Source of the DNA: Endozoicomonas montiporae CL-33
Lineage (GTDB): Bacteria > Pseudomonadota > Gammaproteobacteria > Pseudomonadales > Endozoicomonadaceae
Length of the DNA stretch: 64,000 nt
Direction: 5' to 3'
Assembly (NCBI RefSeq): GCF_001583435.1
Contig: NZ_CP013251.1
Location: 1,265,001 to 1,329,000, forward strand
The stretch's first letter is position 1. Every line of letters starts with the position of its first letter. Under the pieces are notes generated by a model that had not been told where the DNA came from, made no database searches, and saw only the letters and a program-made list of their open reading frames with translations. Shown one piece after another: positions 1 through 7,901 of this stretch. The translations under genes and the position numbers were made by a program.

Positions 1-509
<509 letters not shown>

Positions 510-649
510 ATAACGCCAAAGCGATCTGGTTAACAACTAGAGCCATACGCTAGAGAGTGTAAAGCAAGAAAAACTCAAAAAGCTTATTAAGAAACAGGAT
601 TCCAGAGTACTAGTCACTAGTTACTAGAAACTAGTCACTCAAAAGAATT

Positions 650-769
650 TGCCTGGTGACCATAGAGCGTTGGAACCACCCGATCCCATCCCGAACTCGG
701 AAGTGAAACGATGCATCGCCGATGGTAGTGTGGGGATTCCCCATGTGAGAGTAGGTCATCGCCAGGCAC
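650..769 (+). rRNA. rrf: 5S ribosomal RNA, first copy
   Basis: A 120-nt match to the gammaproteobacterial 5S pattern: tgcctgg at the start, cccgaactcggaagtgaaac in the middle, gatggtagtgtgggg near the 3' side and gccaggca at the end, which pairs with the start to close helix I. It lies 140 nt after the 23S end in the usual rrn order. An intrinsic terminator follows at once. Confidence 0.95.
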
Positions 770-777
770 TCATTAAG

Positions 778-804
778 AAACGCTGGATACGTTCCAGCGT
801 TTTT
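778..804 (+). terminator. Intrinsic terminator after the first 5S gene
   Basis: AACGCTGGA and TCCAGCGTT form a 9-bp stem around a short loop, followed by a T run. It would end the rrn transcript before the second 5S copy, so that copy may need read-through or its own promoter. Confidence 0.85.
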
Positions 805-847
805 GTTTCGAAGCAATTATTCGTAAGACTTGGGAACACACAAAATT

Positions 848-967
848 TGCCTGATAACCACAGAGCGTTGGAACCACCCGATCCCATCCCGAACTCGGCA
901 GTGAAACGATGCATCGCCGATGGTAGTGTGGGGATTCCCCATGTGAGAGTAGGTCATTGTCAGGCAC
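848..967 (+). rRNA. rrf: 5S ribosomal RNA, second copy
   Basis: A second full-length 120-nt 5S sequence 78 nt after the first. The interior is almost identical. Helix I differs on both strands: tgcctgataa at the 5' end against ttgtcaggca at the 3' end, where the first copy has tgcctggtga and tcgccaggca. The changes preserve pairing, which argues that this copy is or was functional. It is followed by its own terminator. Confidence 0.93.
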
Positions 968-974
968 TCACTAG

Positions 975-1007
975 AAAACCCTGATAGAGAAATCTGTCAG
1001 GGTTTTT
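975..1007 (+). terminator. Intrinsic terminator after the second 5S gene
   Basis: AAACCCTGA and TCAGGGTTT form the stem, followed by T residues. The same terminator is repeated downstream in the tandem array at about 1113-1145 and 1251-1283. Confidence 0.85.
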
Positions 1008-1010
1008 GCT

Positions 1011-1286
1011 ATGTCGGAAAAAAGTACAAAGAAGAAACCGTCGTCGATGGTAGTGTGGGCTCTCTATGGAACGAGCCCATGTGAGAGTAGGTCATTGTCA
1101 GGCACTCATTAGAAAACCCTGATAGAGCAATCTGTCAGGGTTTTTGCTATGTCGGAAAAAAGTACAAAGAAGAAACCGTCGTCGATGGTAGTGTGGGCTC
1201 TCTATGGAACGAGCCCATTTGAGAGTAGGTCATTGTCAGGTACTCATTAGAAAACCCTGATAGAGAAATCTGTCGGGGTTTTTGCT
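1011..1286 (+). repeat. Two tandem 138-bp units: 5S 3'-half plus terminator
   Basis: Units at 1011-1148 and 1149-1286 are almost identical. Each has a ~28-nt lead starting atgtcggaaaaaagtacaaa, then a 5S-like 3' half (cgatggtagtgtggg ... gtgagagtaggtcattgtcaggcactca), then the 5S terminator. The 5S hairpin is altered so that GGGCTC pairs with GAGCCC across a longer loop. The units lack the 5' half of 5S, so they are not complete genes. They probably arose by unequal exchange at the end of the rrn operon. Confidence 0.9.
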
Positions 1287-1570
1287 ATGTCCAGAAAAAG
1301 TATAAGAACAGAACGGCCCCATCGATGATGTTGGTAAAAGTTGCTCCCTGACTCTGGCGTCCTATCTCCTAATAACTGCGATTGGTGTAACTCCTGAACC
1401 CCTTCGGTCGTACATTTTCTGCTCTTTAGTCACCTATAGCTATCGTGTGGACAGTTGATGAGAGAGTTCTGGTGTACTCTGAAAGGCATAAAAGAGTAGG
1501 TCGTTGACGGGAGTGCGTCATAAAGCCTTTACAGAGTAATCTACCAGGACTGTAGTTATGTGTGGAAAAC
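1287..1570 (+). repeat. Decayed copies of the 138-bp 5S-tail unit
   Basis: The array continues in degraded form. Bases 1287-1335 still resemble the unit start (atgtccagaaaaagtataag). Bases 1490-1568 align with the unit end: agagtaggtcgttgacgggag for agagtaggtcattgtcaggca, then a diverged terminator and tatgtgtggaaaa. The middle is not clearly alignable. I see no coding sequence here. Confidence 0.55.
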
Positions 1571-1616
1571 ACCAGCGAATTATTTTTTATTGCATTGTAT
1601 TCATGGTCCGGATGAA

Positions 1617-1654
1617 ATAAAAAAAGCCCTCAGACGCTCGTGATCCGGGGCTTT
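1617..1654 (-). terminator. Intrinsic terminator of the hemolysin III-like gene
   Basis: On the minus strand AAAGCCC ... GGGCTTT forms a hairpin followed by a T run (the A run at 1617-1625 on the plus strand), 36 bp past the stop codon at 1690. Confidence 0.75.
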
Positions 1655-1689
1655 GATTGTGTCACAGACTGCCTGTAGATGAGGCTTAT

Positions 1690-2364
1690 TCAGCTTTGGG
1701 GCAACACATAGAAAAAAATAGTCGTGTAATGGCAAAGGCTTCCGGCTAAAACAAACAGGTGCCAGATGGCATGGTTGTAGGGTAACTTTTTCCAGACGTA
1801 AAACAGGACGCCGAGAGTGTATGACAGCCCTCCGGCAATTAACCAGGCCATACCGCCAGCTGACAGGTTTTGGGTCAGTTCCTGTCCGGCAAACAATGCC
1901 AGCCAGCCCATACCGACGTAGGTCAGTAGTGATAGCTTTTTGAACCTGTGTCTGAAGGCCAGTTTAAAAATGATGCCTGTCAAAGCGAGTAGCCATATGA
2001 TGGCAAACAGCACCCAGCCCATCAGGCCTCGCAAAGTAACCAGCAGAAAAGGTGTATAAGTCCCTGCAATTAACAGGTAGATGGCACAATGGTCTAGTAA
2101 TTTGAAGACTCTCTTGGCTTTTTCATTCTGAAAACTGTGATAAAGAGTAGACATCAGAAACAGAAGTATCATGCTTCCGCCGTAAATACTGAAACTAACT
2201 ACACGCCAAGCGTCGCCTTGCATGGCAGCGTAAGTCACCAACAGTGTCAGCCCTGCTACACTTAGCAAGGCTCCAATACCGTGCGTTACGCTATTGGCTA
2301 TTTCTTCCCCAAGGCTATAAGACCGGTTGAGCATAGGTGGTTTTGGGAGTGAGTAGCGATTCAT
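1690..2364 (-). CDS. Hemolysin III / PAQR-type membrane protein (YqfA-like)
   Basis: A 224-residue integral inner-membrane protein with about seven hydrophobic segments. It carries the hemolysin III (COG1272) signatures: STLYHSF near residue 76, DHCAIYLLIAGTYTP near 91, and HAIWHLFVLAGSLCHY near the C-terminus. The conserved Ser, Asp and His residues of these motifs are the probable metal-binding set of the wider PAQR family. Despite the family name a haemolytic role is not implied; the E. coli relative YqfA has no firmly established function. The gene is monocistronic, divergent from the next gene, and ends at its own terminator. No strong ribosome site is visible, so the start is tentative. 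Confidence 0.85.
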   Translation of the reverse strand: MNRYSLPKPPMLNRSYSLGEEIANSVTHGIGALLSVAGLTLLVTYAAMQGDAWRVVSFSIYGGSMILLFLMSTLYHSFQNEKAKRVFKLLDHCAIYLLIAGTYTPFLLVTLRGLMGWVLFAIIWLLALTGIIFKLAFRHRFKKLSLLTYVGMGWLALFAGQELTQNLSAGGMAWLIAGGLSYTLGVLFYVWKKLPYNHAIWHLFVLAGSLCHYTTIFFYVLPQS

Positions 2365-2600
2365 GGACAGTCATAAGCAGGTTGATTCGAGAAAGGATCA
2401 TACTGCGCTTTTTTGTCAAATGACATGGAAAAAAAACTGTTTAAATCCCGACGTGCTTGAATTTTACCGTGAGCTTACTTCCGGTAGCTTCATTGAACAG
2501 GTTGTTGAGCGTAACATTTCGGGGAATGCCTCCACATCGCTGGAGTAGCAAACATTTTCTGGACTCTGAAGTTCAAGCTGTAAGAGGTGCGATAGATATC

Positions 2601-3365
2601 ATGAGAACCATTGGTCGTTTTGCGATGGTGTTGACCGTTGGCTCTATGCTGGCAGCGTGCAGTTCAACGCATAAGCCGGTTGTTGTCACGCCGGATATGC
2701 TGCAGGGGCAGATCTGGGTGATGAGCTCATTGAATGGCGAGGCTCCGGTAGGCGGCAAGCGTGTCACTATGGAGCTGACGCAGGGTTCAGCCTCTCAGGG
2801 TAAGGTTAATGGCAGAGGCCCCTGTAATAGTTACTTTGGTGGTTATCAGATAGAGAAAGGTGCGGTTTCATTTGGGCGTATAGGCTCAACCATGATGGCC
2901 TGTCGCGAACCGGTTATGCAGCAGGAAATGGCATTCCATACCACACTTCAGAAAACCAACCAGATGCTTATGGACGGTAGAACACTGACGTTAAAAGAAG
3001 CCGGTGGTCAGGATTCCATTGTATTTATGGCTGAAACCGGCCGGGTTAAAGGTGAAGTCCAGTCCTCCACCGGAGGCTTCCCGCGTAACTCACAGATGAC
3101 GATTCGACTCAGTGATGTCAGCAAGCAGGATACTCAGTTACAGATCATTGGTGAGCAGAAAATCAAGCTGAAAGGTGAACTGCACGGCCCGGTAGCGTTT
3201 GATCTGCCCTATGCCCCGCATCTTATTCAGGCAGGGCATACCTATGCGGTTTCTGTCGAGGTTCGCCAGAATGGCAAGCTGCTCTATACCAGCAAGAGCC
3301 ACTATCCTCTGAACTTAGATAAAGCGGCACTGGACGTTAAAGCCGAGCCTGTGAAGACTATGTAA
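2601..3365 (+). CDS. META (HslJ-like) and YbaY domain lipoprotein
   Basis: Translation from ATG 2601 gives 254 residues and a clear lipoprotein signal: basic start, hydrophobic core and lipobox LAAC with the modified Cys at about residue 20. An upstream in-frame start exists but would bury the signal. Residues ~35-140 resemble the META domain of HslJ (IWVMSSLNG, CNSYFGGY, TMMAC). Residues ~145-240 resemble the YbaY/YscW-type fold, with R..S and YAVSVEVR elements. The protein is probably anchored in the outer membrane and faces the periplasm. HslJ-type proteins are linked to heat and novobiocin response; the role of this fusion is unknown. Confidence 0.8.
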   Translation: MRTIGRFAMVLTVGSMLAACSSTHKPVVVTPDMLQGQIWVMSSLNGEAPVGGKRVTMELTQGSASQGKVNGRGPCNSYFGGYQIEKGAVSFGRIGSTMMACREPVMQQEMAFHTTLQKTNQMLMDGRTLTLKEAGGQDSIVFMAETGRVKGEVQSSTGGFPRNSQMTIRLSDVSKQDTQLQIIGEQKIKLKGELHGPVAFDLPYAPHLIQAGHTYAVSVEVRQNGKLLYTSKSHYPLNLDKAALDVKAEPVKTM

Positions 3366-3379
3366 CTTCATAAGTGGTG

Positions 3380-3412
3380 GTTTGTTGCTAGCTTATAAAG
3401 CTGGCAACAAAC
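3380..3412. terminator. Hairpin between convergent genes
   Basis: GTTTGTTGCTAGC and GCTGGCAACAAAC form a 13-bp stem with one mismatch, between the convergent lipoprotein gene and yaiI. No long T run follows on either strand, so it may be a weak or Rho-assisted bidirectional terminator. Confidence 0.55.
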
Positions 3413-3416
3413 GTCC

Positions 3417-3863
3417 TTATGAGTACTTTGCCAGCAGGCGATCCAGCTGGTTTGCAAAGGCCTGACGATCCTGGGCAGAGAGAGAAGATGGCCCACCGGT
3501 GTCTATCCCGCTGCTGCGCAGTTCATCCATAAAATTCCTCATCGATAAACGTTGTTGCACGTTTTCTTTTGTATATAACTCACCTCTTGGATTCAGTGCC
3601 AGGGCATTTTTGTTGACCACATCTGCGGCGAGAGGGATGTCGGCAGTGATCACCAGCTCATCCGGCTGGACATGCTGGGCAATGTAATTATCCGCTACGT
3701 CGAAACCGGCAGGCACCTGTACTGCTTTTATCAGGGCAGAAGGTGGTGTTCGCAGATATTGGTTAGCAACCAGCGTTAAAGGAATTTTGACGCGTTCAGC
3801 AGCCCGAAACAAAATGTCTTTAATAACGTTTGGACAGGCATCGGCATCGACCCAGATGTGCAT
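3417..3863 (-). CDS. yaiI: YaiI/YqxD family protein (UPF0178, DUF188)
   Basis: A 148-residue soluble protein, the usual length for the family. It begins [17 protein letters not shown], the hallmark of DUF188, and has the later motifs [20 protein letters not shown] and LNPRGELYT. The conserved N-terminal Asp pair and central ADIPLA resemble a PIN-like nuclease active site, which is inference since no activity is firmly assigned. The start at 3863 has a ribosome site (GAGG) about 8 nt upstream. The gene is alone, convergent with the lipoprotein gene. Confidence 0.9.
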   Translation of the reverse strand: MHIWVDADACPNVIKDILFRAAERVKIPLTLVANQYLRTPPSALIKAVQVPAGFDVADNYIAQHVQPDELVITADIPLAADVVNKNALALNPRGELYTKENVQQRLSMRNFMDELRSSGIDTGGPSSLSAQDRQAFANQLDRLLAKYS

Positions 3864-4131
3864 CTATAAGACCTCGTGACTGGAACGCAAGCACTCAACC
3901 ATACGAAATCATATTTTCTGACTTATTGGTCAAGCACTCTGACTGCGTTGCAACTCTGGTCACATAGCATGTTATGCTCCCGCCGTTGCGCCTTGCAGAG
4001 TACCTGCTCAATAAGCCAGAAATATTCGATTACGTATGGCCGAGTACTTAGATCAATACAATAGTTCCAGATCATGTTATAAAAAAAACAGTTAAGAGCA
4101 CAATTATAAAGCATTGGGTACAGGATTGACC

Positions 4132-4974
4132 GTGACGACAGAGATTACCGATAAGTCCCTGCACTATTTTTCATCCCGGCCCCGGGGGAAGCATCACCGT
4201 CATATTCCCATGGAAACGCCCCATAATCTTCGAACCTTGGCAGGTATCAGCACACAGGATGGTTCTGTTATTGCGAGTGGAAAACTTTATCGTTCAGATT
4301 CAATAGCGCAACTACCAACACTCAGTCAGAAGTACCTTGACGCTCTCGATTTAAGAGTGGTTACAGACTTCCGTTCCAGTCTCGAACAGCAAAATACCCC
4401 TCATCAACGGTGTGTGGAAAGCATTCGGGTGATTCATCGACCTATACCGGTGATGGGTGATAATGGCAGAGCAGAGATGACCAGGGTTTTGCAGACCGTT
4501 GATTCTGCAGATGAAGTAGCTCGATGGTTGAGTGACCTGTATTGCAGTATGGTGATTGATTTCAGTGATGTTTACGCTGAGTGGTTACACAGTCTGCTGA
4601 GTGTTGACAGTTATCCTCAGCTTTATCATTGCACAGCAGGAAAAGACCGAACGGGTGTAGCAACGGCTTTGTTACTGAAGCTTCTGGACGTCGATGACGG
4701 TCAGATTATGGAAGACTATCTGTTGTCGAATGATCTGTCTGCTGACTACATAACCGCTCGTATGACGGGAAAATCGACCTTCAGCTGGATGCCAGAGAAA
4801 GCCAGTACTGATTTGCTGCGTCCGTTGCTGAGTGTGCAGAAAGAGTTTTTGCAGGTTATGTTCAGCCATATTAATGAAGAATGTGGCAGCTTTTCGCATT
4901 ACGCACAACAGCGGCTTGGTATGGCAGAGAAAGAGATCCGCCAGTTGAAAAACAATCTGCTTTCACCTCAATAG
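4132..4974 (+). CDS. Protein tyrosine/serine phosphatase (Y_phosphatase3 type)
   Basis: Translated from GTG 4132 the product has 280 residues. The active-site loop HCTAGKDRTG near residue 165 is the CX5R signature of tyrosine phosphatases in the variant typical of the tyrosine/serine (DUF/Y_phosphatase3) family. N-terminal NLRTLAGISTQDGSVI...LYRSDSIAQL also fits that family. The start is chosen because AGGA lies 6 nt upstream; a TTG at 4114 is possible. No signal peptide, so it is cytosolic. Relatives dephosphorylate phosphoproteins or phosphoinositides; the substrate here is unknown. It precedes the hisA-like gene by 83 bp on the same strand, so co-transcription is possible. Confidence 0.82.
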   Translation: MTTEITDKSLHYFSSRPRGKHHRHIPMETPHNLRTLAGISTQDGSVIASGKLYRSDSIAQLPTLSQKYLDALDLRVVTDFRSSLEQQNTPHQRCVESIRVIHRPIPVMGDNGRAEMTRVLQTVDSADEVARWLSDLYCSMVIDFSDVYAEWLHSLLSVDSYPQLYHCTAGKDRTGVATALLLKLLDVDDGQIMEDYLLSNDLSADYITARMTGKSTFSWMPEKASTDLLRPLLSVQKEFLQVMFSHINEECGSFSHYAQQRLGMAEKEIRQLKNNLLSPQ

Positions 4975-5057
4975 CCCCTTTGGCAGACGGTTATCAGTGA
5001 TGTGCTAAATCTGTTACAGTCTGCTGGCCTTCTAACAACACTAAAAGGTTATTGTTT

Positions 5058-5813
5058 ATGCAGTTCCGCCCGTGTATTGATCTACACAATGGCAAGGTCA
5101 AACAGATCGTTGGCAGTTCGTTAACCGATTCCGATAACTCGGCGTCTGTAAATTTTGAAAGCGACCAGTCTCCTGCAGAGTTTGCTGCCCTTTATCGCAG
5201 AGACAGCCTCTTGGGTGGGCATGTGATTAAATTGGGTCCGGGTAATGAATCTGCTGCCAAGGAAGCACTTGCTGCCTGGCCGGGAGGTTTGCAGATAGGG
5301 GGTGGTATTACAGCAGACAATGCTGCGGACTATCTGGCTATGGGGGCTTCTCATGTGGTGGTGACATCCTATGTCTTTAGGGATGGTAAAGTGCACCATG
5401 AAAACCTTCAAAAGCTGGTCAAAGCCGTAGGCCGGGAACGACTGGTTCTGGATTTGTCGTGCAAACAGAAAGACGGACGCTACTTTATTGTCACAGATCG
5501 CTGGCAGAAATTTACGGAAACAGAAGTTTGCCCGGAGACACTGCAGCAACTGGCAGGCTCCTGTGACGAAATTCTGGTTCATGCGGCGTCGGTTGAAGGG
5601 ATGATGGCCGGACCTGACTTGCAGCTGGTTGCCCTGCTGGCAGAGCATTCACCGGTTCCGGTGACCTACGCCGGTGGCATTGCCAGTCTTGACGATCTTG
5701 AGTCAATCAGGAAAGCGGGAAATAATAAGGTCCATATCACCGTTGGCAGCGCACTGGATATATTCGGTGGCACATTGGAATATCGAGACGTTGTTGAATA
5801 TTGTCGTTTGTAA
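5058..5813 (+). CDS. hisA: HisA, eukaryotic (HIS6-like) type
   Basis: The product (251 residues) would convert ProFAR to PRFAR, the fourth step of histidine synthesis, in the cytosol. It begins MQFRPCIDLHNGKVKQIVG, the start seen in the fungal and plant HIS6/HISN3 branch rather than ordinary bacterial HisA. It keeps the (beta/alpha)8 phosphate motifs LQIGGGI near residue 79 and VTYAGGI near 203 and the catalytic Asp in CIDLH. The start ATG 5058 has AAAAGG 9 nt upstream. No other his gene is nearby, unlike the usual operon. A bidirectional terminator follows. Whether the genome also has a standard HisA cannot be seen here. Confidence 0.85.
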   Translation: MQFRPCIDLHNGKVKQIVGSSLTDSDNSASVNFESDQSPAEFAALYRRDSLLGGHVIKLGPGNESAAKEALAAWPGGLQIGGGITADNAADYLAMGASHVVVTSYVFRDGKVHHENLQKLVKAVGRERLVLDLSCKQKDGRYFIVTDRWQKFTETEVCPETLQQLAGSCDEILVHAASVEGMMAGPDLQLVALLAEHSPVPVTYAGGIASLDDLESIRKAGNNKVHITVGSALDIFGGTLEYRDVVEYCRL

Positions 5814-5820
5814 GAAATAC

Positions 5821-5853
5821 AAAAAAAGGATTCGTTACTGAATCCTTTTTTTT
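5821..5853. terminator. Bidirectional intrinsic terminator
   Basis: AAAAAGGATTC and GAATCCTTTTT form an 11-bp stem with a 6-nt loop. T runs follow on both strands, serving hisA on plus and the small ORF on minus. Confidence 0.9.
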
Positions 5854-5955
5854 ACCCGTCTTTATTATGGAAGCTGGCTCTACGAAAATGAACTTGAGCC
5901 TTTGTATATATTGTTTATTAAATAACAAGATCGAGCGTTCTGTATTTTTGAAAGC

Positions 5956-6111
5956 TTATTTCAGCTTACCTTCCCGGCGCCATTTAGTTTCCTGGGAAGT
6001 TTCGTCCAATCGTTCCCAGCGTTGACGCCAGTTATTTTTCTTACAGTTTGTCAGAGTGTTATTTTCGGTTTCGGTGCATGGCACGCTTTGATCACAATTG
6101 TAGTTATTCAT
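5956..6111 (-). CDS. Small basic protein, unrecognised (51 aa)
   Basis: ATG at 6111 opens a 51-residue frame ending at TAA 5956. The N-terminal half is Cys/Asn/Thr-rich with three Cys (positions 6, 12 and 23). The C-terminal half is Trp- and Arg-rich (NWRQRWERLDETSQETKWRR). An AGG lies about 9 nt upstream of the start, and the frame runs into the bidirectional terminator shared with hisA. These points make it more likely than a chance ORF, but I recognise no family. The WxxRW...KWRR pattern could bind nucleic acid or membrane; that is a guess. Confidence 0.4.
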   Translation of the reverse strand: MNNYNCDQSVPCTETENNTLTNCKKNNWRQRWERLDETSQETKWRREGKLK

Positions 6112-6628
6112 TGTTTAATACCTGTATCAATTAAATAAATTGTCCTCTTACGGTCTCTACTTATAGAAGGCATATAAAAATGGTCGTCTATGCCTGCGTG
6201 TGAGACGAAGGATTGTGCAGTCACACAAATAAACAGAATGTTGAGTATAAATCCAACAATTCAGCCAATACATTCATGCTATCACAGTCAATTTAGTAAT
6301 AAAGGATTATTGTTAAATCTTTATGACATTTCGATATTAATTGTTGATCCAGAGCAAAAGTTGTCCGGTGGCGTTTATTAGCTTTATAAAAAAAAGAGAT
6401 TCAGGGAAGGATTGACTCAAGAATACTGATTTTGTCGTGTGTTATAAGTTGAATAGTGTGAATCGTATTCCATAAATAGTTTCGGAAAAATATTCTTTAG
6501 AACTAACATTTTATAGAAAATTAATCCTGTGACAGTGGATTCAATGGCGGAGAACGAAAGCACATTCTTGCTCTTGCTGCTTACAATAAGTGAGGCAAAA
6601 CTTATTTTTCGGGATGTCCGGAGGCATT
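6112..6628. other. AT-rich intergenic region, nothing definite
   Basis: About 500 bp of AT-rich sequence between the divergent small ORF and the PLP-enzyme gene. It must hold promoters for both. I see no repeat, RNA gene or clear operator. A 63-codon frame at 6190-6381 lacks a ribosome site and coding character. Confidence 0.4.
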
Positions 6629-7699
6629 ATGGATAACGCTCATGAGTGGGTGAATGAGGCCATTCGCAAAATTGAAGCTGATTTTCAACGCAGCGCGGAT
6701 ACACATTTAATTAAACTTGATCTGCCGTCTGTTCAGGGTGTGGACCTTTACCTGAAAGATGAAAGTACTCACCCGACGGGCAGCCTGAAGCATCGTCTGG
6801 CACGTTCTCTGTTCCTGTATGCTCTGTGTAATGGCTGGGTGAAGCAAGATACCCCCATCATTGAATCTTCCTCCGGCAGCACCGCTATATCAGAAGCTTA
6901 CTTTGCCCGCTTGCTGGGTCTGCCGTTCATTGCTGTTATTCCCAAAAGCACGGCCAGCAAAAAAATTCGGCAGATTGAATTTTATGGTGGACGCTGTCAC
7001 CTGGTGGATCACTCCAGCCAGATTTATGCCGAGTCGAGACGGTTGGCTAAGGAAATGAATGGTCATTATATGGATCAGTTCACCTATGCCGAGCGTGCTA
7101 CCGACTGGCGAGGCAATAACAATATTGCCAACTCCATGTTTGAGCAGATGAAGCTTGAGCAGTACCCTGAACCCCGCTATGTGGTGATGAGTCCGGGAAC
7201 GGGCGGTACATCCGCTACTATTGGTCGTTATATTCGTTATCAGCAGCTCAATACCCGACTGTGTGTCGTTGACCCGGACAACTCTGTTTTTCTGGATTAC
7301 TACAACACGGGTGATGAGTCTCTGACACTGGATTCGGGCTCCCGAATAGAGGGCATTGGAAGACCCAGAGTTGAGCCTTCATTTATTCCCGGTGTTGTGG
7401 ATGAAATGCGTCATATTCCGGATACAGCCTCCATTGCCACCATTCACTGGCTGGAAAAGCTGTTGGGTCGAAAAGTCGGGCCCAGTACCGGTACCAATCT
7501 GTTTGGTGCCCTTCAAATTGCCAGTGAAATGAAAGCTCGTGGTGAAACAGGGTCAGTGGTCACCCTCATCTGCGACAGTGGCGAGCGCTACCTTGACACC
7601 TGTTACGATGAACAGTGGATTGCCAGCCAGATTGGAGACATAGCGCCATGGTTACGCAGGCTGGAATGTTTTTATCTTGATGGTGTGCTGGATACCTGA
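6629..7699 (+). CDS. Cysteine synthase-like PLP enzyme (cysteine desulfhydrase type)
   Basis: A 356-residue fold-type II PLP enzyme. The PLP lysine is in HPTGSLKHR (near residue 53), the asparagine loop is replaced by ESSSGSTA, and a glycine loop PGTGGTSA follows near residue 190. HPTGSLKHR and SSGSTA match the branch that includes the Cds1-type L-cysteine desulfhydrases rather than CysK/CysM (TGSxKDR, TSGNTG). The likely reaction is beta-elimination or replacement on cysteine or serine. ATG 6629 is chosen because GGAGG lies 4 nt upstream; ATG 6614 is possible. It appears monocistronic. A palindromic element begins 9 bp after the stop. Confidence 0.8.
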   Translation: MDNAHEWVNEAIRKIEADFQRSADTHLIKLDLPSVQGVDLYLKDESTHPTGSLKHRLARSLFLYALCNGWVKQDTPIIESSSGSTAISEAYFARLLGLPFIAVIPKSTASKKIRQIEFYGGRCHLVDHSSQIYAESRRLAKEMNGHYMDQFTYAERATDWRGNNNIANSMFEQMKLEQYPEPRYVVMSPGTGGTSATIGRYIRYQQLNTRLCVVDPDNSVFLDYYNTGDESLTLDSGSRIEGIGRPRVEPSFIPGVVDEMRHIPDTASIATIHWLEKLLGRKVGPSTGTNLFGALQIASEMKARGETGSVVTLICDSGERYLDTCYDEQWIASQIGDIAPWLRRLECFYLDGVLDT

Positions 7700-7707
7700 A
7701 GCCTTCC

Positions 7708-7871
7708 AGGAGCCTGTCGGACTTAGCCGACCGTAGCGAGAAAAAGTCCGGTTTGAGACAGTTTTGACGATCATTTGAGGCGAATAGCGAGCTATTCAAC
7801 GAAAAGGATCGTCAAAAATGACCAAATCCGGCTTTTTCGCATTAGGTCAGTGGTAAGTCCGACAGGCTCCT
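7708..7871. mobile_element. 164-bp palindromic MITE-like element, copy 1
   Basis: The ends are perfect 18-bp inverted repeats, aggagcctgtcggactta and its complement. Inside are nested palindromes: TTTTGACGATC / GATCGTCAAAA and GAATAGCGAGCTATTC. Folded as RNA it would make one long hairpin. A nearly identical copy lies at 33287-33450, 25 kb away in a different context, so the unit is dispersed. It encodes no protein and would need a transposase in trans. It could also act as a terminator for the gene upstream. Confidence 0.85.
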
Positions 7872-7901
7872 AGCTACTACTGATAATGGCAGAGAGTCAA
7901 A

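Noticed and set aside
649..984. 111-codon frame with two similar halves
   Set aside because: It is a translation across the two 5S rRNA genes; the internal repeat is the 5S duplication.
1011..1286. Repeats as a CRISPR array
   Set aside because: Units are 138 bp and wholly repeated with no unique spacers; they are 5S-tail duplications.
6190..6381. 63-codon frame in the AT-rich intergenic region
   Set aside because: No ribosome site, no coding character, typical of chance frames in AT-rich DNA.
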